Source of the DNA: Halalkalibacter alkalisediminis
Lineage (GTDB): Bacteria > Bacillota > Bacilli > Bacillales > Bacillaceae_D
Length of the DNA: 64,000 nt
Direction: 5' to 3'
Assembly: GCF_028610705.1 (NCBI RefSeq)
Contig: NZ_JAQQWT010000002.1
Coordinates: 124,001-188,000, forward strand
This document shows, in pieces, positions 16,337 through 24,154 of this stretch. The notes beneath the pieces were generated by a model, which saw only the letters and a list, made by a program, of their open reading frames with translations, was not told the origin of the DNA and searched no databases. The position numbers and the translations under genes were made by a program. Each line of letters begins with the position of its first letter. Positions within the stretch are counted from its first letter, which is position 1.

Positions 16337-16783
16337 TTATAATTCCTGTGCATGGAATCCTAATTTTTTTAATTGTACGATCATGTCTTCCTTATCTTCT
16401 AATTCTAGTCCACCAAATATCTCATCAATAGCCGCACGATGCTTAGGAAATATGTCACTCATCAAATTCGTTCCATCTTCCGTTATTGCTGCATACGTAA
16501 CACGCCGATCCTTTGGACAAGGCTTTCGAGTAAGGTAGTTCTTTTTCTCGAGTTTATCAACAACGTAAGTAATACTGCTGCTAGCTAGCAACACTTTTTC
16601 TCCAATTTTCTGGATGGGCTGTTCCCCTTTACTATAAAGAAGTTCAAGAACAGCAAATTCAGTTGGATTCAGACCGTAGCTTTTTATATCTTCTTCTACA
16701 CGCTTCGTCACAGACTGCATAGCACGGGACATCACAACGAATAATTTAAGCGACTGATCCTGATTATATGAATGCATGGTCAT
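16337..16783 (-). CDS. mhqR: MarR-family transcriptional regulator, MhqR-like
   Basis: A 148-residue winged-helix repressor. The recognition part reads GLNPTEFAVLELLYSKGEQP, KVLLASSSITYVVDKLEKKNYLTR and the wing PKDRRVTYAAITEDG. Organisation and sequence resemble B. subtilis MhqR, which represses quinone and azo-compound detoxification genes and is relieved by methylhydroquinone-type electrophiles. Three boxes of the MhqR type in this locus, including one in its own promoter (16800-16817), support autoregulation and control of the adjacent flavoprotein genes. It is transcribed in the same direction as the flavin reductase gene. Confidence 0.85.
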   Translation of the reverse strand: MTMHSYNQDQSLKLFVVMSRAMQSVTKRVEEDIKSYGLNPTEFAVLELLYSKGEQPIQKIGEKVLLASSSITYVVDKLEKKNYLTRKPCPKDRRVTYAAITEDGTNLMSDIFPKHRAAIDEIFGGLELEDKEDMIVQLKKLGFHAQEL

Positions 16784-16799
16784 CAGTTCCTTTAATTAA

Positions 16800-16817
16800 T
16801 ATCTCAGTTTCGAGATA
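16800..16817. promoter_or_regulatory. MhqR-type operator in the mhqR promoter
   Basis: TATCTC-AGTTTC-GAGATA has two perfect half-sites separated by 6 bp, the same geometry as the B. subtilis MhqR box. It lies 17 nt upstream of the repressor start codon. Confidence 0.72.
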
Positions 16818-16870
16818 ATTATATCCTGAATGAAATAACCATGTCAACAGATAACGATACCAAAAAAACA

Positions 16871-16900
16871 ACCCGATAAAGAATTTACCTTTATCGGGGT
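16871..16900 (-). terminator. Terminator of the FMN reductase gene
   Basis: CCCGATAAAG pairs with CTTTATCGGG over 10 bp around a 7-nt loop; on the minus strand a T-rich tract (TTGTTTTTTTGG) follows. Confidence 0.85.
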
Positions 16901-16908
16901 AACGGTTA

Positions 16909-17442
16909 CTACAGTTTAAGCTTCGTATGTAAATGGACTAACTCTTTAGCTAATGTATCAATACGATCCCTAACCTCTTTATCAACAATTACGTTCGATT
17001 GATCAAAACAACTACTATGAACAAACACATTTGTTGGAGTAATTGCCTTAAAAAACGAGAGGATCGGCTTTAATTGATGATCGGCTACAAGAAAATGTTT
17101 TTCTGAACCAGCAGTAGTGACAGTACCTACTACTTTTGACTCAAAGACATTTGTCGGAAGATGATCAAACAAGTTTTTCAATGCACCCGTAATAGAAGCT
17201 TGGTAAATAGGTGTTCCAATTACAAATAAGTCGGCATCCGTAATTTTCTTTATAACCACTTGCGTATCCTCATTATAGTCATGTAGCGGCTTCCCAACAA
17301 CAAACTCAACTTCATAATGCTTCATGTCCAATAATTCAATCTCTAATTTAGGTTCAAGTTCTTGAGCCTTTTTGATCACTTCATTAACAGCAATAGCCGT
17401 TTTCTCACCAATCAAAGATCCAGAAATTCCTAGTAATTTCAA
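16909..17442 (-). CDS. NADPH-dependent FMN reductase
   Basis: A 177-residue flavodoxin-fold reductase of the SsuE/MsuE type. It begins MKLLGISGSLIGEKTAIAVN (FMN phosphate loop GSLIGEKT), and has the ADLFVIGTPIYQASITGALKNLFD segment typical of the family. It uses NADPH to make reduced flavin, or reduces quinones or azo compounds directly. It stands alone between two terminators, next to the quinone-response genes but with no clear MhqR box of its own. Confidence 0.87.
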   Translation of the reverse strand: MKLLGISGSLIGEKTAIAVNEVIKKAQELEPKLEIELLDMKHYEVEFVVGKPLHDYNEDTQVVIKKITDADLFVIGTPIYQASITGALKNLFDHLPTNVFESKVVGTVTTAGSEKHFLVADHQLKPILSFFKAITPTNVFVHSSCFDQSNVIVDKEVRDRIDTLAKELVHLHTKLKL

Positions 17443-17784
17443 CCAGAATCGCCCCTAACATTATTTTTTGCAACAGTTCTATCTTACATTATGTATCATA
17501 CCTTACTATTAAAACAGATATTAGCCAAAAGTACAAAAGAAAGACATGAACGATCTATAAACTGATGAAAATAAAAAGGAATCCAATGGCAGAATTTGTA
17601 ACAACATGTCGATTTTTTTGGAAATTATTTGCTAATTATCCCATAGTAAATATGGTACTATGGTAATAACCTATTAACATAAACACACTGTAAACAAATC
17701 TTACACACGATTTTCTACCTACTTTTATTTCCCATCAAAACGTATAGTAATGTTCTTTTTCGTTTTTTAAAAAACTGAATAAAA
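17443..17784. promoter_or_regulatory. Upstream region of the riboswitch-sinI unit with an inverted repeat
   Basis: A 342-nt non-coding stretch. It contains the inverted repeat CCATAGTA-N7-TACTATGG at 17641-17663, a good operator shape of unknown partner. A TGTCGAT at 17608-17614 differs by one base from the 0A box (TGTCGAA) that Spo0A binds before sinI in B. subtilis, and a GTTCTTT half-site like the SinR motif lies near 17751. The last two are single short matches and could be chance. Confidence 0.45.
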
Positions 17785-17873
17785 TGAAAAAGGCAAACTT
17801 ATTGAAAAATAAGGACGCAAAGCTTCAGGTCTAAGGTAAACCTACTTACTAGGACGGCTGAGTTACCGAACAA
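17785..17873 (+). promoter_or_regulatory. c-di-GMP-I (GEMM) riboswitch
   Basis: The hallmark blocks occur in order: GGCAAACTTATTGAAAAATA (a stem capped by a GAAA tetraloop), then GGACGCAAAGC, CAGGTCTAAGG as tetraloop receptor side, and AGTTACCGAA closing the outer helix. This is the GEMM class I architecture known from the Vibrio Vc2 aptamer. The aptamer ends only 2 nt before the GGAGGA ribosome binding site of the next gene and no terminator lies between them, so control of translation initiation is the likely mechanism. Discrimination between c-di-GMP and cyclic GMP-AMP recognition cannot be made reliably by eye. Confidence 0.88.
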
Positions 17874-17887
17874 TGGAGGAATGAAAT

Positions 17888-18025
17888 GTGATCGTAAAAG
17901 AAGAAAACACGAAAGCACTTGACCTAGAGTGGATCGAGCTGTTCATAGAAGCAAAAGACATGGGACTGCCCCCTGAAGAAATCAGAGAATTCCTCTTACA
18001 TACTAGTAACAAGTTAAGATCTTGA
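17888..18025 (+). CDS. SinI-family antirepressor (45 residues)
   Basis: A small gene with GTG start, 7 nt after GGAGGA (17875-17880). The product contains LDLEWIELFIEAKDMGL followed by PPEEIREFLL, the hook-helix motif by which SinI pairs with the repressor SinR (B. subtilis SinI has LDQEWVELMVEAKEANISPEEIRKYLL). In B. subtilis SinI sequesters SinR and so opens the eps and tapA matrix operons. Here the gene lies directly downstream of a c-di-GMP riboswitch and is followed by a strong terminator. The partner repressor gene is not in the window, but SinR-type operators are abundant farther along. The N-terminal part is shorter than in SinI. Confidence 0.85.
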   Translation: MIVKEENTKALDLEWIELFIEAKDMGLPPEEIREFLLHTSNKLRS

Positions 18026-18056
18026 TTGTTGTAAAAGTACGGTAGAAAAGGATGGA

Positions 18057-18086
18057 AGATGGGTACTTAGGTACCCATCTTTTTTC
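18057..18086 (+). terminator. Terminator of the sinI-like gene
   Basis: AGATGGGTAC pairs perfectly with GTACCCATCT around TTAG, followed by TTTTTT. It ends the riboswitch-sinI transcript. Confidence 0.92.
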
Positions 18087-18139
18087 TGCATTATTTTGTA
18101 TATACCTAATTAAATAAAAGCTAAACAGCTTTTTGAAAT

Positions 18140-19108
18140 TTATTTTTTCGTTAGGGTCAACAAGTTGATTTCTGGAGGGTTAAGAAAACGGAATTGCAAA
18201 AACGGTATGGCGTCACTGCTGCCGAGACCAGTGCTGACGTATTGTTTGGTTCTTTCGTACTCCCATAAGCCTTTCACTCGGTCTTGTGGTGGGAATAAGC
18301 CGTTACGATCATACCAAGGTTCTGGGACGAATAGAGCACCTAAAAACGGGAGGCGAATTTGGCCGCCGTGGTAGTGACCGGCGAGGATGAGGTCGAAGTT
18401 TCTAAACATATATTCTGGATGACTTTTAATAAAATCTATTCTAGCATCTACAATAGGATAATGATTTAATGCAATAATGGCATCATCTGTATGTTCTAAG
18501 TGGTCCAATAGTGAAATTTCATTATAAAGATTTCTCAAATGGTTTAAATACTTTTTTGTCACTTCATTATTGGGTTCTGCCCTGCTATCAAGTTCCTTTA
18601 TTTTGCTTTCCCAATCTAGAATGGACAATTCAAATTCAACGAAATGTATATGAGACTGTCCGTTTTGAATGGAATGAATAGATTCAAGTAAATATACACC
18701 ACGCTCTTCCATCCCTTTTATGAAATCGTGTTTATCAAAAGGATTTTGCGGCTGTGAAATATAATTATTAGGATCCGCATTACCAGGTACATAAATAGCA
18801 TGTTCCTTATTATATATTCCTTCAATAAGATCATAAAAAGGTTGATAATGTGTACTACGATCGCTATCAAGCATATCTCCAGTAAAAACAATAGCATCAT
18901 AATGAATATTATTAATAGAGTTGATAAGTTTCTTTTGTCGTTTTCCAAACTCTTTTTCATGTAAGTCCGAGACTTGAAGAATGGTAAACCCCTCAAGCTC
19001 ACCCGGAAGGTTCTCTATTCCTATTTCTTGTTCTACCACAATAATTCGGTTATTGTCCCAGATGATAAAAACAAGTAGAACAACAAATACAAATAAAAGA
19101 CCAACCAT
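18140..19108 (-). CDS. Membrane-anchored metallophosphoesterase
   Basis: A 322-residue calcineurin-like phosphoesterase. An N-terminal hydrophobic helix (VGLLFVFVVLLVFIIW) anchors it. Metal-binding motifs are visible in order: DLHE, GDMLD, GNAD, NHYP and GHYHGGQ. The start at ATG 19108 follows GAGGAGG; an upstream in-frame ATG lacks such a signal. This is the YkuE/YaeI-like class of predicted phosphohydrolases, possibly acting on lipid-linked or nucleotide phosphates. It lies on the same strand just downstream of the lasso exporter, but a hairpin lies between them, so membership in the lasso operon is doubtful. Confidence 0.85.
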   Translation of the reverse strand: MVGLLFVFVVLLVFIIWDNNRIIVVEQEIGIENLPGELEGFTILQVSDLHEKEFGKRQKKLINSINNIHYDAIVFTGDMLDSDRSTHYQPFYDLIEGIYNKEHAIYVPGNADPNNYISQPQNPFDKHDFIKGMEERGVYLLESIHSIQNGQSHIHFVEFELSILDWESKIKELDSRAEPNNEVTKKYLNHLRNLYNEISLLDHLEHTDDAIIALNHYPIVDARIDFIKSHPEYMFRNFDLILAGHYHGGQIRLPFLGALFVPEPWYDRNGLFPPQDRVKGLWEYERTKQYVSTGLGSSDAIPFLQFRFLNPPEINLLTLTKK

Positions 19109-19169
19109 GGTCTTACCTCCTCTTTTTCTCAACGCAATCGCCCCAATAGCTTTATATTTATTAACTTAG

Positions 19170-19198
19170 AAAAGGATGACTTTCTAGAGTCACCCTCC
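19170..19198 (-). terminator. Probable terminator of the lasso peptide operon
   Basis: On the minus strand GGGTGACT pairs with AGTCATCC with one mismatch around CTAGAA, followed by TTTTC. It lies right after the exporter stop codon. Confidence 0.6.
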
Positions 19199-19203
19199 TT
19201 GTT

Positions 19204-20994
19204 TTACGGTGTTGCTTCCATTTGATTACGTAATAAATGACTAAACGTACTTTTCTTCTCTTCAGAGAGTTGTGTGAATCCACCTTTTTGAATAATCTCT
19301 CCATTATCTAAAACCACAACTTGATCGGCATTACGAATCGTTGATAGACGATGAGCGATAACGATAATCGTCATCTTCCCTTTTAACCGTTCTAGAGCTT
19401 TCTGAATTTTAGCTTCGTTCTCTGTGTCTAATGCACTTGTAGCTTCATCTAATACTAGAATAGAAGGATTTCGTAAAATTGCTCGAGCTAATACTAGGCG
19501 TTGACGCTCGCCACCAGACAGTTTAATTCCGCGATCTCCGATTACCGAGTCCAGCCCTTCTGGTAGCTTTCTTACAAACTCAGCAGCAGACGAAAATTCA
19601 AGGGCATTCCACATTTCATGCTCGCTTGCATCTGGAACAACCAACTCTAAGTTTTCTCTGATACTTGCATTGAATAAGAATGGGTCTTGTGGAACGTAAC
19701 TGATGGCTCTTCTTAAAGAAATTAAGTTCTCATTCGTTAACGGGGTTCCGTCTATAAGCACCTGCCCGTTTTCTGGCTGATTAAGTCCCATTAATAAATC
19801 AATTAAGGTACTTTTCCCTGCTCCTGAGCGGCCGACAAAGGCTGTCATCTGATTTGCAGGAATATGAAGGTTAATATCTTTTAGCGCGTAGGCTGATTCA
19901 TTGTAACGGAAAAAGATATTTTGACAGTCAATTCCTTCTCTCACTTGAAGCGGTTTTACGTTCTTGCTATTCAAATCATCAAATTCTTTTGCGGATCGAC
20001 ATTCGTATTGTAATGCTTTAACCGCTTTAAAGGATGGAATTGTCGTCGCAATTTGCTCCAATGATCCTTGTATTCCAGCAACTCGTGGCCATAACCTTGA
20101 GAAAATAATAATGATCAGCATTAATTGTGCTGCTTGTGCATTAAAGAGCTGTACCGCAATAAAGATGAATGTCGCAATCAACACTGCTGAAGCAATTTTA
20201 TAATAAAACTGTGACGTTGTTTTTAACATGGTATATTCAATCTGCTCTTTTTCCATACTACTTGTGACAGTTCGATACCAATGCATCCGCGATTCTTCTA
20301 ATGTGTTACTTTTAATATCCTTGATTCCATTAATTTGATCCGTAATCCCACTTAAATAATCTCGCCCAAGAGTAAAGCTTCTGTTTCCTAACTCAAGCGA
20401 GCGTTTTAAAAACTTACGGTTAAAAAGTAAAAGAATAAAACCGCATGCTAGAACAAAGCTTGTAATCGTCGGTGACAACCAGAAAGCTAATCCAATTTGG
20501 ATCATAGTGAAAATTAAGGATGCTAAAAACTGTAAAAACGAATGTGTAGCAGCACTTGATTTAGCAATTTCAGCTGTTAAAATATGAATCAAATCTGTTT
20601 TTCTATTCTTGACAAAAAATCTCCAATTTGCATGTAACAAAGATTGATAAGTTTCTACCCTCATGTGACGAAAAAAGCCGTGTTGAATTTTTGCGTTTCT
20701 AATCGTAATTTGCCTTGAGATTAAATTCTGGCCAACAACAATTAACACAAAGATTCCAAGGATGACAGGTAAACCTAGAGTACTTGGAAGGTCATTTAAA
20801 AAACCTAATACACCAGCTAGTGGCGTTCCTTCCGCATCTAAATTTACAATCCCTGTCATACTGATCATCGGAATCAAGAGCAAAATCCCAACTCCGTCCA
20901 ACAGACCAATCAAAAGCATAGCAAATAGATTAATATAAAGAATCTTACCTGCGTAAGAGTCAATTTGCTTTAAGAAATATAAAATATCTTTCAT
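19204..20994 (-). CDS. Lasso peptide ABC exporter (D protein)
   Basis: A 596-residue half-transporter: six-helix membrane domain (about 1-310), then an ATPase domain with Walker A GRSGAGKSTL, signature LSGGERQRLVLARAI, Walker B ILVLDEATSALD and a switch His in AHRLSTIRNADQ. It lacks a peptidase C39 domain, as expected when a separate leader peptidase exists. It is the last gene of the lasso operon, 12 nt after the nucleotidyltransferase gene. Lasso D proteins export the mature threaded peptide and give self-immunity. Export of both products by this single transporter is inferred from the absence of a second one inside the cluster. Confidence 0.88.
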   Translation of the reverse strand: MKDILYFLKQIDSYAGKILYINLFAMLLIGLLDGVGILLLIPMISMTGIVNLDAEGTPLAGVLGFLNDLPSTLGLPVILGIFVLIVVGQNLISRQITIRNAKIQHGFFRHMRVETYQSLLHANWRFFVKNRKTDLIHILTAEIAKSSAATHSFLQFLASLIFTMIQIGLAFWLSPTITSFVLACGFILLLFNRKFLKRSLELGNRSFTLGRDYLSGITDQINGIKDIKSNTLEESRMHWYRTVTSSMEKEQIEYTMLKTTSQFYYKIASAVLIATFIFIAVQLFNAQAAQLMLIIIIFSRLWPRVAGIQGSLEQIATTIPSFKAVKALQYECRSAKEFDDLNSKNVKPLQVREGIDCQNIFFRYNESAYALKDINLHIPANQMTAFVGRSGAGKSTLIDLLMGLNQPENGQVLIDGTPLTNENLISLRRAISYVPQDPFLFNASIRENLELVVPDASEHEMWNALEFSSAAEFVRKLPEGLDSVIGDRGIKLSGGERQRLVLARAILRNPSILVLDEATSALDTENEAKIQKALERLKGKMTIIVIAHRLSTIRNADQVVVLDNGEIIQKGGFTQLSEEKKSTFSHLLRNQMEATP

Positions 20995-21006
20995 TTAATA
21001 AGCCTC

Positions 21007-22167
21007 CTACGAGATCGCTTGTTTCTTCGTTTTGCGCCAAGCCCACAAGACTGGACGTAGTGGGAAATATAAAAAGTGCAATGATGTAGGTAATGGTAAC
21101 GTTTGAGCATCCTCTGGAAACGGATGAAGAAAACTAGCAAGATGAATTATTTTTTGTTGACTAGACATTAATGAGAACAGATGTTTCGCATGATAACGTG
21201 CAATCTCTCTAGGAACAGGATCTGTATGTAGATTTACCATCTGTTCGAGGTAAAAGACTGCTTCCTCAGCCAGTTGTTTTGCGTTTTTTGTTAAGAATGG
21301 TCTCATTCCGTCTGAAAACTCTGCACCTAGTAAATTAGAAGCTAATATAATGGCTTGCCCTCCAACATGTGGGTTATGATACTTATCAAATAAACCGTAC
21401 ACAGATTCCCAGTTTAGTGATTGCTGCATCATCTTTTGAATATCCACTAACCACCGAAGACGTGACCAGCCATGTCTTGCTCCGTGTGCCACAAGAAACA
21501 CAAATAGATCTTCTGTACCTAATATGGAAACGGAACTATTCGGAATCGTACTTGTTCTTCTCCGTTCCCATAACTCTTGAAAACTTGGTTCTTTCCCAGG
21601 ACCTGGATGTAGACGCCAATGAATCTCAAGCTTCATCCCCTTCACAGGATGATAATAGGTTACGTGATGATGCCGCCAGCGCCAATCATTTAAAACAGTA
21701 TCGAAATAATCATCCTTCTCATACCCGAGTTCTACCAATAAACGCTCGGCTTGTTCTAACTGGTCAATCGGAATGAGAAAATCTAAATCGCTCGAAGTAC
21801 GAAGCGATAAATCTCCATACAGGTCATGAGCAAGAACAGGACCCTTTAAAAAAAGAGTTCGTATATCATGATTAGCAAACAAAGAGCTAACCATTTCCAT
21901 CTCTGCTGTTAGTGGTAGCATTCGAAAGGTATTTTGCTGATAATATGCTTTTAGTGTCTTCGAAACATCAGATGGAATCGTAACATCAGATTGTTTAAGA
22001 TGAGCGTAAAGTGATGGATAGACACGATGATGTAAAGAGAGTTCCAAAAACTGGTTCCAGTTCATGTCAGTCAACTGAAGATCTTGAAAATGACTTTGAT
22101 ATTTCATTAGCTCACATATGAATTTCAGCTCACTGCAAATGGTTTCTGTTTTAATTAAGTGATTCAT
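21007..22167 (-). CDS. Nucleotidyltransferase-family protein of the lasso cluster (N)
   Basis: A 386-residue protein with a nucleotidyltransferase core: LFLKGPVLAHDLYGDLSLRTSSDLDFLIP (the DLDF pair provides metal-binding acids), later EIHWRLHPGPGK and RHGWSRLRWLVDI. This is the NTP_transf_5-type family often found in Bacillales lasso clusters that encode a kinase. Its exact reaction is not settled; it could further modify the phosphorylated C-terminus. The start is ATG 22167 with AAGGAG six bases before it; the frame extends a little upstream. It overlaps the end of the leader peptidase gene by 17 nt, which shows translational coupling. Confidence 0.83.
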   Translation of the reverse strand: MNHLIKTETICSELKFICELMKYQSHFQDLQLTDMNWNQFLELSLHHRVYPSLYAHLKQSDVTIPSDVSKTLKAYYQQNTFRMLPLTAEMEMVSSLFANHDIRTLFLKGPVLAHDLYGDLSLRTSSDLDFLIPIDQLEQAERLLVELGYEKDDYFDTVLNDWRWRHHHVTYYHPVKGMKLEIHWRLHPGPGKEPSFQELWERRRTSTIPNSSVSILGTEDLFVFLVAHGARHGWSRLRWLVDIQKMMQQSLNWESVYGLFDKYHNPHVGGQAIILASNLLGAEFSDGMRPFLTKNAKQLAEEAVFYLEQMVNLHTDPVPREIARYHAKHLFSLMSSQQKIIHLASFLHPFPEDAQTLPLPTSLHFLYFPLRPVLWAWRKTKKQAIS

Positions 22168-22642
22168 GAGATTCTCCTTCAAGCTTTTCAGAGGTTAGCA
22201 CCTTTGCAAATTTGGCTATTACCGTAAAACGCTCCATTCCTTCCGCTCCAGTGATATAAAAAGGTCCACTTCGTAACCATGCATGTGCAACAAACTGACC
22301 TTTGTCATCTTTCCCTGTTCCTAAATACAAGGTAGAATTGATGTTTCGCTTCTCAAGCATTTTCATGGCCGCAATGGCCTTAACGAGACACTGGCTTTCC
22401 CAGAACGTATAATTACTCATCATATGAACTGCATTAGAAACTTTCCTAAGTGTTGGCTTATCTTCTAGATTAGGAGTGTGAGAGGTTTCAACCATTTTCG
22501 TTCCTAACGAGGGAACCACTTTAGAAAAAGGCAGAAGCTTCAAAAATCTCGCCCACCCCAAATAGAGATAAGCTTCTACGAGCATTCCTTTCATTTCCCG
22601 ATCTATATTAAGAAATGCCTTTACCTTTCTGATTACTCTCAT
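22151..22642 (-). CDS. Lasso leader peptidase (B2, transglutaminase-like)
   Basis: A 163-residue cysteine protease that removes the leader from the precursor. The catalytic Cys85 sits in FWESQCLVKAIA and His120 in FVAHAWLRSG, the two hallmark sites of lasso B2 (transglutaminase-like superfamily) proteins; a third acidic residue is not obvious. Length is typical of a stand-alone B2, with B1 encoded separately just upstream. The ribosome binding site is GGAGGGAC. The gene lies 28 nt after B1 and overlaps the next gene. One B2 must process both precursors. Confidence 0.9.
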   Translation of the reverse strand: MRVIRKVKAFLNIDREMKGMLVEAYLYLGWARFLKLLPFSKVVPSLGTKMVETSHTPNLEDKPTLRKVSNAVHMMSNYTFWESQCLVKAIAAMKMLEKRNINSTLYLGTGKDDKGQFVAHAWLRSGPFYITGAEGMERFTVIAKFAKVLTSEKLEGESHESLN

Positions 22643-22670
22643 TCGATAGTCCCTCCATAACTCTACTAAA

Positions 22671-22964
22671 TTAGCTTTCTAGTTTAATTAAGCCTTCACT
22701 GTGTAATTGATGTAAGAAGTTTAAGACATGTTCTTCACATTCTTCGGTTTCAACGTCATACTGCAATTGAAGTTTTGCAATAACCCCTTCAATGGAAATT
22801 GGTTTAGTTATTAAATCCCAAATGTCGCCGCCAATATCACCAAGGTTGTAATACTTTCCATTATGAATACTAAGCATCACTTTCTCGCCATCCATATCAG
22901 AGACAATATTCCCTTCTACTTGAGATACGACTTGTTCTTTACCTAACTTTACGTTTTTAATCAT
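22671..22964 (-). CDS. Lasso precursor recognition protein (B1, PqqD-like RRE)
   Basis: A 97-residue winged-helix protein of the PqqD family (RiPP recognition element). It carries the strands EGNIVSDMDGEKVMLSIHNGKYYNLGDIGGDIWDL and a helical C-terminus ECEEHVLNFLHQLHSEGL. It binds the precursor leader and delivers it to the B2 protease. Its start codon overlaps the stop of the kinase gene (ATGA, 22961-22964). Confidence 0.9.
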   Translation of the reverse strand: MIKNVKLGKEQVVSQVEGNIVSDMDGEKVMLSIHNGKYYNLGDIGGDIWDLITKPISIEGVIAKLQLQYDVETEECEEHVLNFLHQLHSEGLIKLES

Positions 22965-23884
22965 ACAACCTTCTCCTCCTTACGAACTGTAGATAAAATT
23001 AATTCCGTTAATTCATGAGCAGTAAAACGATTTATAGGTCTTTGTAATTGGAACATCTCGAGCTGGTTCACCATTTTAGCGGTTAATTGAAAATGCCATT
23101 CTAATAAACCCGCTGGTGTAATGAAAAAGTTTCTGTACGTATGGCTAAACAAAGTATGTAAACTCTCTAACCCTTGAACCAATTTAAATTCAATGTCGTC
23201 GTTCTCTGTTTTTAGTAACTCAATAACTCCAGCAAGCTGAGTTATTTCAGAACTGAATTGATCACGAACGGGAATAGCAAATTTTGTCTCGCGGTCAACT
23301 ATAGGACGATAGCCCTCAGATGTCATTCCGAATTGATCCAGACTTTCGATCCAAAGCTTTTGTTGCGGATAAGCTGGGGTTATAACAGGAACACCTTTTT
23401 CATTTAACGTAACGGGAATGACATCATCACTTAAAAGCTTGTAGCCTCTTTTTAAGAATGCCGAAGCTAACGTCGATTTTCCTGCACCAGAATTACCTAC
23501 AATGGCATAAGCTTTGCCATCAATTACTAGGGCACTTCCATGAAGAGGGAGAATTTTTCTCTGCATTAAAATAGCACCCATACACGTTCCAAGGATGTAT
23601 AACCTTAACTGATCTTCTTGAACCTCGCCTATTGGAGAAACAAAGATTTCATTCCCATTTTGGATAAGAAAAATTCCAACTTCAGGAATACGGAATAATA
23701 CATAATCTTCTTTGATAAAGAAATACTGATCATCTCCAGCACATTCTTCCCACAACGAAGTAAGAATGGTTTGTTCAATCTTAACGTCAATCTGATTAGT
23801 AGAATATGTAGTAGACTGAAGTAACTCTGGTAGAGGAAATTCGCTTTCTATCTGTAATCCAAAAGCTGTGTAGATTGTTTTCAA
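22961..23884 (-). CDS. Lasso peptide kinase (HPr kinase-like)
   Basis: A 307-residue protein with an HPr-kinase/phosphorylase-like C-terminal domain: H115 in LPLHGSALV, Walker A GNSGAGKST at 130-138, and acids D153-D154 in KLLSDDVIPV. In paeninodin-type lasso clusters this kinase phosphorylates the hydroxyl of the C-terminal Ser of the precursor. Both precursors in this locus end in Ser, which fits. It starts after a GGAGGAACC signal, 91 nt downstream of precursor A2, and is coupled to B1 by a 4-nt overlap. Confidence 0.9.
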   Translation of the reverse strand: MKTIYTAFGLQIESEFPLPELLQSTTYSTNQIDVKIEQTILTSLWEECAGDDQYFFIKEDYVLFRIPEVGIFLIQNGNEIFVSPIGEVQEDQLRLYILGTCMGAILMQRKILPLHGSALVIDGKAYAIVGNSGAGKSTLASAFLKRGYKLLSDDVIPVTLNEKGVPVITPAYPQQKLWIESLDQFGMTSEGYRPIVDRETKFAIPVRDQFSSEITQLAGVIELLKTENDDIEFKLVQGLESLHTLFSHTYRNFFITPAGLLEWHFQLTAKMVNQLEMFQLQRPINRFTAHELTELILSTVRKEEKVV

Positions 23885-23975
23885 CGGTGGTTCCTCCTTA
23901 GTACATTTCTATTTTACTTTTAATAGGTTCCCCTATACTTGCTTAAGGTATAAGGGGGGTAAATACTAATGGCTA

Positions 23976-24140
23976 TTAACTACAACTAATTCGATTATCC
24001 GGTCTATTATTCGTTCTACCTTCATGAGTTACCGGCGGATCATGGACATCGGAGCAATCAGGTATTGCTCCTCCTCTACCAGTCATTGTCATACTCACAT
24101 CAAGTATTTCTAATACTGGTGTATGCCATTCTTTCTTCAT
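23976..24140 (-). CDS. Lasso peptide precursor A2 (54 residues)
   Basis: It starts at ATG 24140 after GGGAGGTGA; a frame upstream to 24158 overlaps the cyclase stop but lacks a better signal. The leader is MKKEWHTPVLEILDVSMTM, with the conserved YxxP-like WHTP and LEILDV pattern and Thr at position -2 before the cut. The core would begin T-G-R-G-G-A-I-P-D, placing Asp9 as the ring-closing acid, the same spacing as paeninodin. The core is unusually long (35 residues), has Cys10 and Cys34 and ends in Ser35, the expected phosphorylation site. The tail is rich in Asn, Arg, Pro and His. Confidence 0.88.
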   Translation of the reverse strand: MKKEWHTPVLEILDVSMTMTGRGGAIPDCSDVHDPPVTHEGRTNNRPDNRISCS

Positions 24141-24154
24141 CTCTTCACCTCCCT

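Noticed and set aside
18140-19108. Metallophosphoesterase as a lasso peptide tailoring enzyme
   Set aside because: A probable terminator separates it from the exporter and the family is common as a stand-alone gene; no evidence for a link.
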